DNA of 64,000 nucleotides, taken from positions 1,116,001 to 1,180,000 of the forward strand of contig NZ_LT635477.1 of the NCBI RefSeq assembly GCF_900120335.1, read 5' to 3'. The position numbers and the translations under genes were made by a program. Of this stretch, positions 9,362 to 18,796 are shown piece by piece. The DNA is from Helicobacter pylori. Lineage in GTDB: Bacteria > Campylobacterota > Campylobacteria > Campylobacterales > Helicobacteraceae. Each line of letters opens with the position of its first letter. Within the stretch, counting starts at the first letter, position 1. Below the pieces are notes generated by a model, which was given only the letters and a program-made list of their open reading frames with translations, searched no databases and was not told where the DNA came from.

Positions 9362-11467
9362 TTGCAAAACTTTGTTTTTAATAAAAAATGGCTCATCTCT
9401 TCTAGCCTACTCCCCTTATTTTTTCTTAACCCTTTAATGGCAGAAGATGATGGGTTTTTTATGGGGGTGAGTTATCAAACTTCTTTGGCCATTCAAAGGG
9501 TGGATAACTCAGGGCTTAACGCCAGTCAAGCCGCATCCACTTATATCCGCCAAAACGCTATCGCTTTAGAATCTGCGGCAGTGCCTTTAGCCTATTATTT
9601 AGAAGCGATGGGGCAACAAACGAGAGTTTTAATGCAAATGCTCTGCCCTGATCCTTCCAAACGCTGTTTGCTCTATGCAGGGGGCTATCAAAACGGGCAA
9701 AATAATAACGGCAATACAGGCAACAACCCCCCAAGAGGCAATGTCAATGCCACCTTTGATATGCAATCTCTAGTCAATAATTTAGACAAGCTCACCCAAC
9801 TCATCGGCGAGACTTTAATCCGTAACCCTGAAAACCTTTCTAACGCCAAAGTCTTTAACGTCAAATTTGGCAATCAAAGCACTGTTATTGCTTTACCTGA
9901 GGGTCTAGCCAATGTCATGAACGCTTTAAACGATGATATTACCAACGCTTTAACCACGCTCTGGTATAACCAAACCTTAACGAATAAATCTTTTAGCACC
10001 CCTAATGGCAGTCCTGTGAGTTTTAGCCCCGAAGTGTTGCAACACCTTTTACAAGACGGGTTAGCCACAAGCAACAATAATCAAACCATTTGCAGCACTC
10101 AAAACCAATGCACCGCTACTAATGAGGCTAATTCTATCGCTCAAAACGCCCAAAACATCTTCCAAGCTTTAATGCAAGCAGGGATTTTAGGAGGCTTAGC
10201 CAATGAAAAACAATTTGGCTTCACTTACAACAAAGCCCCTAATGGCAGTAATTCCCAACAAGGCTATCAAAGCTTTAGCGGCCCGGGCTATTACACTAAA
10301 AACGGCGCTAATGGCACTACCCAAGCGCCCCTAAAAGACTTACCCGCTGGAGCGACAGTAGGATCAGGCAATGGCCAATACACCTACCACCCCAGCTCGG
10401 CGGTCTATTATTTAGCCGATAGCATCATCGCTAATGGAATCACCGCTTCCATGATTTTTTCAGGCATGCAAAATTTCGCCAACAAAGCCGCTAGACTGAC
10501 AGGCACTTCAAGCTATAGCCAAATGCAAGATACGATCAACTATGGGGAAAGCTTGCTCAATAACACCGTAGCGTATGGGGATTTCATCACCAATTGGGTC
10601 GCCCCCTATTTGGATTTAAACAATAAAGGTTTGAATTTCTTGCCTAGTTATGGGGGGCAATTGAATGGCACTAATAGTCAAACCCCACAAAATACTTTAA
10701 CCCCACAACAAGCCCAACAAGAGCAAAAAGTGATCATGAACCAACTAGAGCAAGCCACAAACGCCCCCACCCCCGCGCAAATAGACAAGATCTTAGCCAA
10801 CCCCTATTCCCCCACGGCAAAAACTTTAATGGCTTATGGGCTTTATCGCTCTAAAGAAGTGATTCATGGGGTGATTGATGAAATGCAAACTAAAGTGAAT
10901 CAAGTCTATCAAATGGGCTTTGCCAGGAATTTTTTAGAGCATAACTCTAATTCTAATAACATGAACGGCTTTGGCGTGAAAATAGGCTATAAGCAATTCT
11001 TTGGCAAAAAACGCATGTTTGGGCTTAGGTATTATGGCTTTTATGATTTTGGTTACGCTCAATTTGGCACAGAATCTTCTTTAGTGAAAGCCACCCTCTC
11101 TAGCTATGGAGCAGGCACAGACTTTCTTTATAACGTTTTCACGAGAAAAAGAGGGACTGAAGCGATAGATATAGGTTTTTTTGCCGGTATCCAACTGGCA
11201 GGGCAAACCTGGAAAACGAATTTTTTAGATCAAGTGGATGGCAACCATCTTAAGCCTAAGGACACTTCTTTCCAATTCCTTTTTGATTTAGGCATAAGGA
11301 CTAATTTTTCCAAAATCCAAAATCAAAGAAGATCCCGTTTTTCTCAAGGGATAGAATTTGGCCTTAAAATACCGGTGCTTTATCACACCTATTACCAATC
11401 AGAAGGCGTTACAGCGAAGTATAGAAGAGCCTTTAGTTTTTATGTGGGCTACAACATAGGCTTTTGA
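9362..11467 (+). CDS. hopI: Outer-membrane protein HopI
   Basis: A Hop-family outer-membrane protein of 701 residues. It has a signal peptide ending LMA before EDDGFFMG, the family's mature start, an extracellular Asn/Gln-rich middle with Cys pairs (for example near residues 95-101 and 242-248), and a C-terminal beta-barrel domain from about residue 535 with GYKQFFGKKR and LRYYGFYDFGY, ending in Phe as needed for BAM insertion. The start is TTG at 9362, preceded by AAAAGGA; no ATG is available before the signal peptide. It sits directly before hopL in the same orientation, the arrangement I recall as HP1156-HP1157. Its ligand is not established. Confidence 0.9.
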   Translation: MQNFVFNKKWLISSSLLPLFFLNPLMAEDDGFFMGVSYQTSLAIQRVDNSGLNASQAASTYIRQNAIALESAAVPLAYYLEAMGQQTRVLMQMLCPDPSKRCLLYAGGYQNGQNNNGNTGNNPPRGNVNATFDMQSLVNNLDKLTQLIGETLIRNPENLSNAKVFNVKFGNQSTVIALPEGLANVMNALNDDITNALTTLWYNQTLTNKSFSTPNGSPVSFSPEVLQHLLQDGLATSNNNQTICSTQNQCTATNEANSIAQNAQNIFQALMQAGILGGLANEKQFGFTYNKAPNGSNSQQGYQSFSGPGYYTKNGANGTTQAPLKDLPAGATVGSGNGQYTYHPSSAVYYLADSIIANGITASMIFSGMQNFANKAARLTGTSSYSQMQDTINYGESLLNNTVAYGDFITNWVAPYLDLNNKGLNFLPSYGGQLNGTNSQTPQNTLTPQQAQQEQKVIMNQLEQATNAPTPAQIDKILANPYSPTAKTLMAYGLYRSKEVIHGVIDEMQTKVNQVYQMGFARNFLEHNSNSNNMNGFGVKIGYKQFFGKKRMFGLRYYGFYDFGYAQFGTESSLVKATLSSYGAGTDFLYNVFTRKRGTEAIDIGFFAGIQLAGQTWKTNFLDQVDGNHLKPKDTSFQFLFDLGIRTNFSKIQNQRRSRFSQGIEFGLKIPVLYHTYYQSEGVTAKYRRAFSFYVGYNIGF

Positions 11468-11489
11468 TTAAACAAAATAAGGGAAAAAT

Positions 11490-14400
11490 ATGATAAAAAA
11501 AGCTAGAAAATTCATACCATTCTTTTTAATTGGCTCTCTCTTAGCTGAAGACAATGGCTGGTATATGTCTGTAGGCTATCAAATCGGTGGCACGCAACAA
11601 TTCATCAATAACAAACAACTTTTAGAAAATCAAAATATCATCAACAGCGTAACCCAAAACGCGATCAATATTGCAGGGCCTACCACCGGCCTTATCACTT
11701 TAAGCTCTCAAAGCGTCATTGACGCTTTAGGCTATGGCGTGAGTAACACCGTGGGCAACCAATTAGAGGGCATTTCTAATATCCTAAATCAAATTGGCAA
11801 AAGAAAAGACTTTTATTCTAGCCGTCAAATCTCTAGCATTTCCCAGCAAATCATAGGGCTTAAAGGAAACTCTGATCCCTTAAAAGCCCACTCTTCACAA
11901 ATCACAGCCAAACTCCTTTCCAACACCCAGAGCGCGTTTGATCAGGGCATCGCGCTAAGCACTAGCATCATTAGCTCTATCAATAGCCTTAATCCCAGCA
12001 ACAACACCAAAGAAGTCAAAGCCCAGCTCCAAAACACCGTGCAATCCATGGCGGAATTATTGCAACAAATTGAAAACAGCATCACTAAAACCACTAGCAC
12101 CACTTATGCGCAATCCTTGCTCACCAATCTAACCGATGCGGTGAACGCTTCTAGCAATAATACCGCTTATGTGAGCGCTCTTGTTAACGCTTTAAACACT
12201 TTAGGGGTGGGGGTTTTCCCCACCACAACCACAACGCATGTGGTGTTAAACCCACCGGGACAAATCGTATTCTATCCGGCTAATTCCATTTTAGGCTCTA
12301 CTTCTTCAAACAGCAACAACCAACAACAATACAACAACACCCTTTTAATGAACACTTTACAAGGGACATTAAGCGCTAATAACCAAATTAACCCCAATGG
12401 TTGCGCCAATCAAGTCCAATGTTTGGAGCAATTCATCCAAAATTTAAACCCTTTAACCGTAACCCCCACTTCAAACAACCAAGCCAACCAGCAAGTCCAA
12501 GCCATTGCTCAAAAGCTTCAAAGCATCGCTATCAACGCTTTAGACAACAATGCGATCAACAACACCACTTACAACCTAAACAACTTGCACAACGCTTTGA
12601 ATTTCCAAGCCTATGAAAGCACGATAACACAATACAATAACGCTTTAAATCAAATTTCTTGGATCAGTTTTAGCGAGCCTAAAAACCTGCTCAAAAACAC
12701 TTCCAACAACTACCAAATCGGCACCGTTACTAACACTCAAGGGCAAAATATCAGCGCCTATGATTGCATGACGGCTACTGGAAGCCTTTCTAGCGATGCT
12801 TCTAGCGGGATTTCATGCTCAGCCACAAGCTCTGCAAGCTCCACAAATGGCTCTACAAACAGCTTTGACAATTCTTTAGTCGCTACCTCCAAAGTCCAAA
12901 CCATAGGGGGCAAAGAGCAGATCGGCGTGAATTCTTTCAACTTGGTTTCTCAAGTGTGGAGCGTTTATAACTCTTTAAAAACTTCAGAAGAAAATTTGCA
13001 AAAAAACGCCAAGATATTATGCGCTAATGGATCATCATCCGGGACAAGCTCATGCGGCAACTCTGGGGGTTTGAGTATCAGCGGGAACGCCCAATTGCAA
13101 AACATTTTAAGCTCTACTAATGGGACTAGTGCTACCACTCAAGCTAAAAGCAACGCTCCCAAACTGAAAGCGATGGTGGTTGTGAATAATGAAGAAGAAG
13201 TTAAAACGGCCAATTTAGCCCAAAATAGCGGGGCGACCACACAATCTCCTAGCAGCACGGTAGTGGGAGCTTTAAACACCGTATTGCAAAATGTCAATAA
13301 TTTCCAACAAAACATTCAAAGCGCTTTTCAAAATCAAAAATCCAATATTGAAGCTTGGGCGAACGCGCTTTATAACACTAGTAACCCTAATGGGAGTCAA
13401 TCGCAAAATTTAACTGCTAGCAATAACCAAGATTTACGCATCCAATTGAGAGCGAATTTCTACCAGCTCATCAATACCATTAACCAGCAAGTGCCTACAG
13501 ACATGAGCGCTTTAATCGCTCAAAGCCAACAAACCCAACAAACAAGCGGGGCAACAAATAACAATCCATGCGCAAATGGAATGAATGGGAGTAATAATAC
13601 CAACTGGTGCTATCAGCAATGGTCCGATTCTAAGGCTTATTACAGCGGGTTGCAAAGCGCTTTAGGGTACACGACAAGCGCAACAACTCAAAGCGGCAAT
13701 GGCATAAACAATACCACCTACAACGTCCAACAAATCACGCTCACTAGCGGTGGTTTGCTCAATCAAATCATCACAAATCTTAAGGGCGTTAATGGTAATG
13801 GTGGAAATAATGGGGGAAGCAGTGGAGGCGGAAATGGCACCAGTCAAATCACCACAGCCTACCAGATGCTCACAGACGCCAGTGATGGGAAATTAGGGAC
13901 TTATAATAGTAGCGGTAATAGTGGCAGTAACAACGGCTATCAAACATGCACCAATGGGAGCAACGGGGCGAGTGGGAGCAATTGCTACACCCCCAACAAA
14001 CAAAGCACCACAAGCGCCACTACCGCAAACACCGCCACCACAACCGACAGCAATTTACAAAAAGTCTATAATGACGCCCAAAAAATAGCCGACATTATCG
14101 CTAGCTCTGGGAATAATAAAGGCGTTGAGAACGGCTTAAAACAATTCTTTGAAGCCTTAAAAAGTAATAGTAGCAGTCTCAGTAATTTGTGTAGTGGTAG
14201 TAGCGGTAGTAATGGTAGTAGTAATTGCTCCGGTGGGCTTATCAACCTTTTAGGGGCAATCCCCACCAATGGGGTGAGCGATACGAATAATTTAATCCAT
14301 TTGCTCACCGAATTTATTAAGACCGCCGGGTTTATCCAAAATAATGATAATAGTGTATCTTCTAGTCTTACAAGCGCTTTTCAAGCCATTACGAGCGCTA

Positions 14401-15215
14401 TTTCTCAAGGGTTTCAAGCCTTACAAAACGATATTAGCCCTAATGCGATTTTAACCCTGCTTCAAGAAATCACTTCTAACACCACCACCATTCAGTCATT
14501 CTCGCAAACCTTACGGCAGCTTTTAGGGGATAAAACCTTCTTTATGGTGCAACAAAAACTCATTGATGCGATGATTAACGCCAGAAATCAGGTTCAAAAC
14601 GCGCAAAATCAAGCCAATAACTACGGCTCTCAACCCATTTTAAGCCAGTATGCGGCCTCTAAAAGCACCCAACACGGCATGAGCAACGGCTTAGGGGTTG
14701 GCATAGGCTATAAATACTTCTTTGGTAAGGCTAGGAAATTGGGCCTTAGGCATTATTTTTTCTTTGATTACGGCTTTAGTGAAATCGGTCTAGCCAATCA
14801 AAGCGTGAAAGCGAATATCTTTGCTTATGGGGTAGGCACGGATTTTTTATGGAACTTGTTCAGGAGGACTTACAACACTAAAGCGTTGAATTTTGGGTTG
14901 TTTGCTGGGGTCCAACTAGGCGGCGCAACTTGGCTTAGCTCTTTAAGGCAACAAATCATTGACAATTGGGGGAACGCCAATGACATCCATTCAACGAATT
15001 TTCAAGTGGCGCTGAATTTTGGGGTGCGCACCAACTTTGCGGAATTCAAGCGTTTCGCTAAGAAATTCCACAATCAAGGGGTTATCAGTCAAAAGAGCGT
15101 GGAATTTGGGATTAAAGTGCCTCTCATCAATCAAGCGTATTTGAGTAGCGCCGGGGCTGATGTGAGCTACAGGAGGCTTTATACTTTCTATATCAATTAC
15201 ATCATGGGTTTTTAA
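11490..15215 (+). CDS. hopL: Large outer-membrane protein HopL
   Basis: This 1241-residue Hop protein has a short signal peptide (cleavage after LLA, mature start EDNGWYMSVGYQIGG) and the family's C-terminal barrel from about residue 1070 (GVGIGYKYFFGKARKLGLRH) ending YIMGF. The long passenger-like region is rich in Asn, Ser, Thr and Gly, with low-complexity runs near 765-785 and 885-920 and several Cys pairs. It starts 22 bases after hopI and ends 12 bases before proC, so all are probably on one transcript. Function beyond membership of the adhesin/porin family is unknown. Confidence 0.92.
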   Translation: MIKKARKFIPFFLIGSLLAEDNGWYMSVGYQIGGTQQFINNKQLLENQNIINSVTQNAINIAGPTTGLITLSSQSVIDALGYGVSNTVGNQLEGISNILNQIGKRKDFYSSRQISSISQQIIGLKGNSDPLKAHSSQITAKLLSNTQSAFDQGIALSTSIISSINSLNPSNNTKEVKAQLQNTVQSMAELLQQIENSITKTTSTTYAQSLLTNLTDAVNASSNNTAYVSALVNALNTLGVGVFPTTTTTHVVLNPPGQIVFYPANSILGSTSSNSNNQQQYNNTLLMNTLQGTLSANNQINPNGCANQVQCLEQFIQNLNPLTVTPTSNNQANQQVQAIAQKLQSIAINALDNNAINNTTYNLNNLHNALNFQAYESTITQYNNALNQISWISFSEPKNLLKNTSNNYQIGTVTNTQGQNISAYDCMTATGSLSSDASSGISCSATSSASSTNGSTNSFDNSLVATSKVQTIGGKEQIGVNSFNLVSQVWSVYNSLKTSEENLQKNAKILCANGSSSGTSSCGNSGGLSISGNAQLQNILSSTNGTSATTQAKSNAPKLKAMVVVNNEEEVKTANLAQNSGATTQSPSSTVVGALNTVLQNVNNFQQNIQSAFQNQKSNIEAWANALYNTSNPNGSQSQNLTASNNQDLRIQLRANFYQLINTINQQVPTDMSALIAQSQQTQQTSGATNNNPCANGMNGSNNTNWCYQQWSDSKAYYSGLQSALGYTTSATTQSGNGINNTTYNVQQITLTSGGLLNQIITNLKGVNGNGGNNGGSSGGGNGTSQITTAYQMLTDASDGKLGTYNSSGNSGSNNGYQTCTNGSNGASGSNCYTPNKQSTTSATTANTATTTDSNLQKVYNDAQKIADIIASSGNNKGVENGLKQFFEALKSNSSSLSNLCSGSSGSNGSSNCSGGLINLLGAIPTNGVSDTNNLIHLLTEFIKTAGFIQNNDNSVSSSLTSAFQAITSAISQGFQALQNDISPNAILTLLQEITSNTTTIQSFSQTLRQLLGDKTFFMVQQKLIDAMINARNQVQNAQNQANNYGSQPILSQYAASKSTQHGMSNGLGVGIGYKYFFGKARKLGLRHYFFFDYGFSEIGLANQSVKANIFAYGVGTDFLWNLFRRTYNTKALNFGLFAGVQLGGATWLSSLRQQIIDNWGNANDIHSTNFQVALNFGVRTNFAEFKRFAKKFHNQGVISQKSVEFGIKVPLINQAYLSSAGADVSYRRLYTFYINYIMGF
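14164..14226 (+). repeat. AGT/GGT trinucleotide-rich tract inside hopL
   Basis: The coding strand is built largely of AGT, AGC, GGT and AAT codons giving runs of Ser, Gly and Asn around two Cys. Such in-frame triplet tracts can change length by slippage without breaking the frame, so length is likely to vary among strains. Confidence 0.55.
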
Positions 15216-15227
15216 AAGGGGCGCGTT

Positions 15228-16025
15228 ATGGAAATCTTGCAGTTTGTCGGCTATGGGAACATGGCTCAAGCGATTTTAGAAGGCTCTCATGAAATTTTAT
15301 CCAGGCGTTTTATTTTAGAAATCACCGGAAGAAACCCTGAAAAAATCGCTCCCTTTTTACAAGAAAAAAACATTCAAGCCCAAATCGTGCCTTATAAAGA
15401 CGCTATTGATATACACCAAAAATTCGTGTTTTTATTGTTTAAGCCTTATAACCTTAAGGATTTTAATTATCAAGGGCAGGCTAAAAGCGTTTTGAGCGCT
15501 TTAGCTGGCGTAAATTTTGAAGCTTTAAGCAATGCGATTAATTCTTTACATTACTTAAAATGCATGCCTAATATTGCGAGCAAATTCGCCCTTTCTTCTA
15601 CGGCGGTGTGTGAAAAATCGGTTGCGCCTTCAATAAGCGAGAAAGCTTTGAGTATTATTGAGAGTTTTGGGAATTGCGTGCGAGTGGGAAACGAAGAGCA
15701 GGTGGATGCCAGTATAGCGACCAATGGGAGCGCGCTCGCTTTTTTAAGCTTGGTAGCGAGCGGTTTGAAAGATGCTGGTATTAGAGAGGGCTTGAGCGCT
15801 AGAGATTCTTTAGAATTAGTGGAAATGAGTTTTAAAGGCTTTGCCAAGCTGTTAGAAAAAGAACGCCCTGAGGTGATTATAGAGCAAATTTGCACCCCTA
15901 AAGGCGCAACGATTGAAGGCTTGAGCGTTTTAGAAAAAAAGGGGGTTAGGGGAGCGTTCATCAAAGCATGTCATGAAAGCGTGAAAAAAATACGCCCCCT
16001 AAAGAATTGCACTCTTAAAAAATAA
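15228..16025 (+). CDS. proC: Pyrroline-5-carboxylate reductase
   Basis: ProC reduces pyrroline-5-carboxylate to proline with NAD(P)H. The 265-residue product has the N-terminal nucleotide fold with GYGNMAQAI (about residues 9-17) and, in the C-terminal helical domain, the family signature region [20 protein letters not shown]. Length is normal. It begins 12 bases after hopL and is followed after 5 bases by fic, so hopI-hopL-proC-fic may form one transcript. Confidence 0.93.
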   Translation: MEILQFVGYGNMAQAILEGSHEILSRRFILEITGRNPEKIAPFLQEKNIQAQIVPYKDAIDIHQKFVFLLFKPYNLKDFNYQGQAKSVLSALAGVNFEALSNAINSLHYLKCMPNIASKFALSSTAVCEKSVAPSISEKALSIIESFGNCVRVGNEEQVDASIATNGSALAFLSLVASGLKDAGIREGLSARDSLELVEMSFKGFAKLLEKERPEVIIEQICTPKGATIEGLSVLEKKGVRGAFIKACHESVKKIRPLKNCTLKK

Positions 16026-16030
16026 GCGCG

Positions 16031-16564
16031 ATGCATTTAGACAGGCAGAGTTTAGAAAAAGCCAAGCATTTGATCCAAAGCGGTCTGATTGATACCATAG
16101 AAGTAGGCACAATCAAGGGCTTGCAAGAAATCCATCGGTTTTTGTTTGAAGGTCTGTATGAATTTGCCGGGAAAATCAGGGATAAAAATATCTCTAAAGG
16201 GAATTTCAGGTTCGCTAATTGCTTGTATTTGGATTTGATTTTACCCAGAATTGAGAGCATGCCGCAAAGCAATTTCAATCAAATCATAGAAAAATATGTG
16301 GAAATGAATATCGCCCACCCTTTTTTGGAGGGTAATGGCAGAGCCACAAGGATATGGCTTGATTTGTTGCTTAAAAAGGAATTGAAAAAAATCGTACTTT
16401 GGGATAGGATTGATAAAGCCGCTTATTTGAGCGCGATGGAGAGAAGCCCTGTGAATGATTTGGAAATCAAAACGCTTTTAAAAAAGCATTTGAGTTCTAA
16501 TATTAACGATCCCTTAACTTTCATTAAAGGCATCACGCAGTCGTATTACTATGAAGGGCTTTGA
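16031..16564 (+). CDS. fic: Fic-domain AMP-transferase, class III
   Basis: Fic enzymes transfer AMP from ATP to hydroxyl side chains of target proteins. The 177-residue product has an intact active-site motif, [12 protein letters not shown] (about residues 96-107), with the catalytic His and phosphate-binding loop, plus an upstream beta-hairpin flap region. At the C-terminus SYYYEG fits the inhibitory helix motif S/T-x-x-x-E-G/N, which places it in class III, where the enzyme's own C-terminal helix blocks ATP. No separate antitoxin gene is next to it, consistent with self-inhibition. It follows proC by 5 bases. The target is unknown from sequence. Confidence 0.92.
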   Translation: MHLDRQSLEKAKHLIQSGLIDTIEVGTIKGLQEIHRFLFEGLYEFAGKIRDKNISKGNFRFANCLYLDLILPRIESMPQSNFNQIIEKYVEMNIAHPFLEGNGRATRIWLDLLLKKELKKIVLWDRIDKAAYLSAMERSPVNDLEIKTLLKKHLSSNINDPLTFIKGITQSYYYEGL

Positions 16565-16644
16565 AAAAATACTAAAATCATTTTTTATAATCCAATACGA
16601 AAGAGTTTGACGCTAGTCAAGAGATAGTTTTTTATAATGCGATC

Positions 16645-16712
16645 TTAGGGGATTAGTGGGATTTAGTTGGGGGGTTGCAGGAGGAAATGTTTTACCTCCT
16701 ATCCCCCTTTAC
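16645..16712 (+). ncRNA. Candidate small RNA with its own promoter and terminator
   Basis: In the 238-base gap between the convergent genes fic and ybeY, a perfect TATAAT stands at 16633-16638. About 30 bases downstream begins a long hairpin: outer arms 669-673 with 703-707 (G5/C5) and inner arms AGGAGG at 679-684 with CCTCCT at 695-700, ending in a short T run at 708-710. A transcript of about 68 bases is predicted. A second TATAAT lies at 16586-16591. No gene follows on the plus strand, so this is not a leader. The hairpin also may end fic transcripts. Inference from sequence alone. Confidence 0.45.
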
Positions 16713-16802
16713 TATAAAATAAAATTTAAAATATAAGACAAAATAATTAAAGCCCCATTTTAAAAGAAATTAAAAGCTTTATTTGTCAGTATTAGAGCAG
16801 AT

Positions 16803-17228
16803 TTAACACTCTTGTGTCCGTTCAATCAAACTCAAAGGCAAGTCAAAAGCCTTAATGAGTTCGCCCTCTTTTTGGCGTTGTTCGCCCTTATCTTTTTCAT
16901 GGTCATAGCCCAGCAAGTGCAACACCCCATGAATGAATAAAAGAGCGATCTCATCTTCTAAGCTATGCCCTAATTTCAGGGCGTTTTCTTGGGCTAACGG
17001 CGCATTAATGACCACGCTCCCTAAAGGGGTATGAGAAATCGCTTCTAAAGGGAAGCTCAAAACATCAGTGGCGTAATCGCAGTCCCTTAAATCCCTATTG
17101 ATCTCTCGCATGGTTTCATCGCTCACCAAAACAAGCTCAATGATTTGAGTGGGGGCTAAAAAATTTGCGATTTTTTCTAACAATAAAAAATCCAATTCTA
17201 GTGGGGTTTGGTTGTCTATTTCTAGCAT
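16803..17228 (-). CDS. ybeY: Endoribonuclease YbeY
   Basis: YbeY is a zinc-dependent single-strand endoribonuclease involved in 16S rRNA 3' maturation and ribosome quality control. The 141-residue product carries the metal motif [14 protein letters not shown] near residues 100-113 with the three conserved His. Length is typical. It lies 53 bases downstream of fldA on the same strand, but the hairpin between them suggests separate or reduced readthrough transcription. Confidence 0.95.
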   Translation of the reverse strand: MLEIDNQTPLELDFLLLEKIANFLAPTQIIELVLVSDETMREINRDLRDCDYATDVLSFPLEAISHTPLGSVVINAPLAQENALKLGHSLEDEIALLFIHGVLHLLGYDHEKDKGEQRQKEGELIKAFDLPLSLIERTQEC

Positions 17229-17251
17229 TAAAAATATAAAAAGAAGTTTTA

Positions 17252-17276
17252 AAAAGCCCTAAATTCTAGGGCTTTT
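17252..17276 (-). terminator. Terminator downstream of fldA
   Basis: A perfect 10-base inverted repeat (AAAAGCCCTA with TAGGGCTTTT, five-base loop) lies just after the fldA stop at 17282, followed on the minus strand by T-rich sequence. It sits between fldA and ybeY. Confidence 0.75.
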
Positions 17277-17281
17277 AAAGA

Positions 17282-17776
17282 TTAAGCGAAAGAACCTTTA
17301 ATTTGTTCTACCCATTTTGAAATTCTTCCGTCCGTCAAATCATCTTGATTGTCTTCATCAATCACTAGACCCACGAATTTACCGCCTTCTACCGCTTTAG
17401 AAGCTTCAAAATGATAACCATCAGTGGGAGTTTGCCCCACCACTTTACCGGCTTTCGCTTTTTCATAAATGTGGAAAATGCCTTCTGCGAAAGTTTCGCT
17501 GTAAGTGTCTTGATCGCCTAAGCCCACAAGCCCAATGGTTTTATTCGCAAAGTCGCTCGATTCTAGCGTGCCTAAAAAGTCTTCCCAATCCGTTTGCAAA
17601 TCACCAGCACCCGCTGTTGGAGCGACTAGAATAACCTTTGTAAAGCTATTGAATTGCTCTTTAGAAGCTTTAGCCACATCAATCACTTCGGCATTACCAA
17701 TAGCCTTGCTGATTTTTTCGGCAATGGCTTCAGCGTTCCCGCTATCTGTCCCAAAAAAGATACCAATTTTTCCCAT
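17282..17776 (-). CDS. fldA: Flavodoxin FldA
   Basis: FldA is a small FMN electron carrier; in H. pylori it accepts electrons from pyruvate oxidoreductase and is essential. The 164 residues begin [19 protein letters not shown], where GTDSGNAE is the FMN phosphate loop, followed by the flavodoxin motifs [16 protein letters not shown] and [11 protein letters not shown]. Length matches long-chain flavodoxins. Its likely partner fqrB is 1 kb away on the other strand. An AAGGA site precedes the ATG. Confidence 0.97.
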   Translation of the reverse strand: MGKIGIFFGTDSGNAEAIAEKISKAIGNAEVIDVAKASKEQFNSFTKVILVAPTAGAGDLQTDWEDFLGTLESSDFANKTIGLVGLGDQDTYSETFAEGIFHIYEKAKAGKVVGQTPTDGYHFEASKAVEGGKFVGLVIDEDNQDDLTDGRISKWVEQIKGSFA

Positions 17777-17867
17777 GTTCTCAATCCTTATTTTTAAGAT
17801 ATTAACGCACCCGCTTTCATGCGAATGCTTGTGGGTGTAGTCTAGCGCATTTAATTAAAAATCTTGC

Positions 17868-18449
17868 TTAAAAACCCATTTTACGCGAATATCGTTTCAA
17901 TAAAAACCATATTAAAAGCGCTATCAGAACAAAACTTATGACAAAAAACGAAGTGTAATGAGAAAGCCTTTCATACAGCGTTTTCACCCAATCGCTCGCT
18001 TGAAAAGAAACGCTCCCCACGATTAACGCCCACAAAAAACTGGATAAAACATTAAGCCATAAAAACCTTTTTAAAGGGTATTTGCTAAAACCAACCGCCA
18101 AAGGCACAACGCTTTTAACCCCATACAAATATTTATTGACAAAAATCATTAAAAAAGCGTAGCGTTTCACCCACAAACTCGCTAAAGCGAGCTTTCTTCG
18201 GTGCTTATGAAAATACTTTAAAAACTCTCTTTTTTGATAGCGGGCAAAGACCACAAGAGCCCCACTCCCTATTAAATTCCCTAAAAAAGCGACAAGAATG
18301 GTTATTTTTATATCCAAAGCGTGCGTGGTGGCGCTCAAAATGGAAGCGATGACAATCCCCACATACCCACCCCCCAAAGAATACAAAAACAAAATAAGAT
18401 AACCCCACTCCTTAAAGCCCTCTTGAAAACGCAACAACGCTTCTTGCAT
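17868..18449 (-). CDS. DedA-family inner-membrane protein
   Basis: The 193-residue product is hydrophobic with about five membrane segments and the DedA/VTT-domain pattern, including the G-x-x-x-G-rich first segment and the F-x-R-x-x-P-like segment KYLYGVKSVVPLAVGFSKYP. DedA proteins act as proton-coupled lipid flippases or affect membrane homeostasis; the substrate cannot be read from sequence. It is separated from fldA by 91 bases and from the divergent ccoS by 122 bases. Confidence 0.82.
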   Translation of the reverse strand: MQEALLRFQEGFKEWGYLILFLYSLGGGYVGIVIASILSATTHALDIKITILVAFLGNLIGSGALVVFARYQKREFLKYFHKHRRKLALASLWVKRYAFLMIFVNKYLYGVKSVVPLAVGFSKYPLKRFLWLNVLSSFLWALIVGSVSFQASDWVKTLYERLSHYTSFFVISFVLIALLIWFLLKRYSRKMGF

Positions 18450-18530
18450 AAAAACCCTCTTTTTAGTTTTCTCATTTTCATGTTATCCAAACTTATTCAA
18501 CCTATTGGTGATTTAAACGCTATCTTTTAG

Positions 18531-18536
18531 TATAAT
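18531..18536 (+). promoter_or_regulatory. -10 box for ccoS-fqrB
   Basis: A perfect TATAAT lies 41 bases before the ccoS ATG, giving a leader of about 30 bases that contains the AAAGATAAAGAG ribosome site. Confidence 0.6.
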
Positions 18537-18571
18537 GATAGGGTTATCCTAATAACCTAAAAGATAAAGAG

Positions 18572-18769
18572 ATGAATACAGAAATTTTAACCATCATGTT
18601 AGTTGTCTCCGTGCTTATGGGATTGGTAGGCTTAATAGCGTTTTTATGGGGGGTTAAAAGCGGTCAGTTTGACGATGAAAAACGCATGCTTGAAAGCGTG
18701 TTGTATGATAGCGCGAGCGATTTGAACGAAGCGATTTTACAAGAAAAACGCCAAGACCCCAAAAATTAA
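18572..18769 (+). CDS. ccoS: cbb3 oxidase maturation protein CcoS
   Basis: CcoS is a small membrane protein needed to insert cofactors in cbb3-type cytochrome c oxidase, the only terminal oxidase of H. pylori. The 65-residue product has one N-terminal membrane helix (about residues 5-27) followed by the family signature FLWGVKSGQFDDEKRML, with the G-Q-F-D-D core. It is 28 bases ahead of fqrB and likely cotranscribed. Often left as hypothetical because of its size. Confidence 0.88.
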   Translation: MNTEILTIMLVVSVLMGLVGLIAFLWGVKSGQFDDEKRMLESVLYDSASDLNEAILQEKRQDPKN

Positions 18770-18796
18770 AAAAAATAAAAATAAAAAGGATAGAAA

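Noticed and set aside
11490..15215. Thought of HopL's Asn/Ser-rich region as a foreign autotransporter passenger
   Set aside because: The N-terminal AEDNG start and C-terminal barrel are standard Hop features, and composition is in line with other long Hop proteins.
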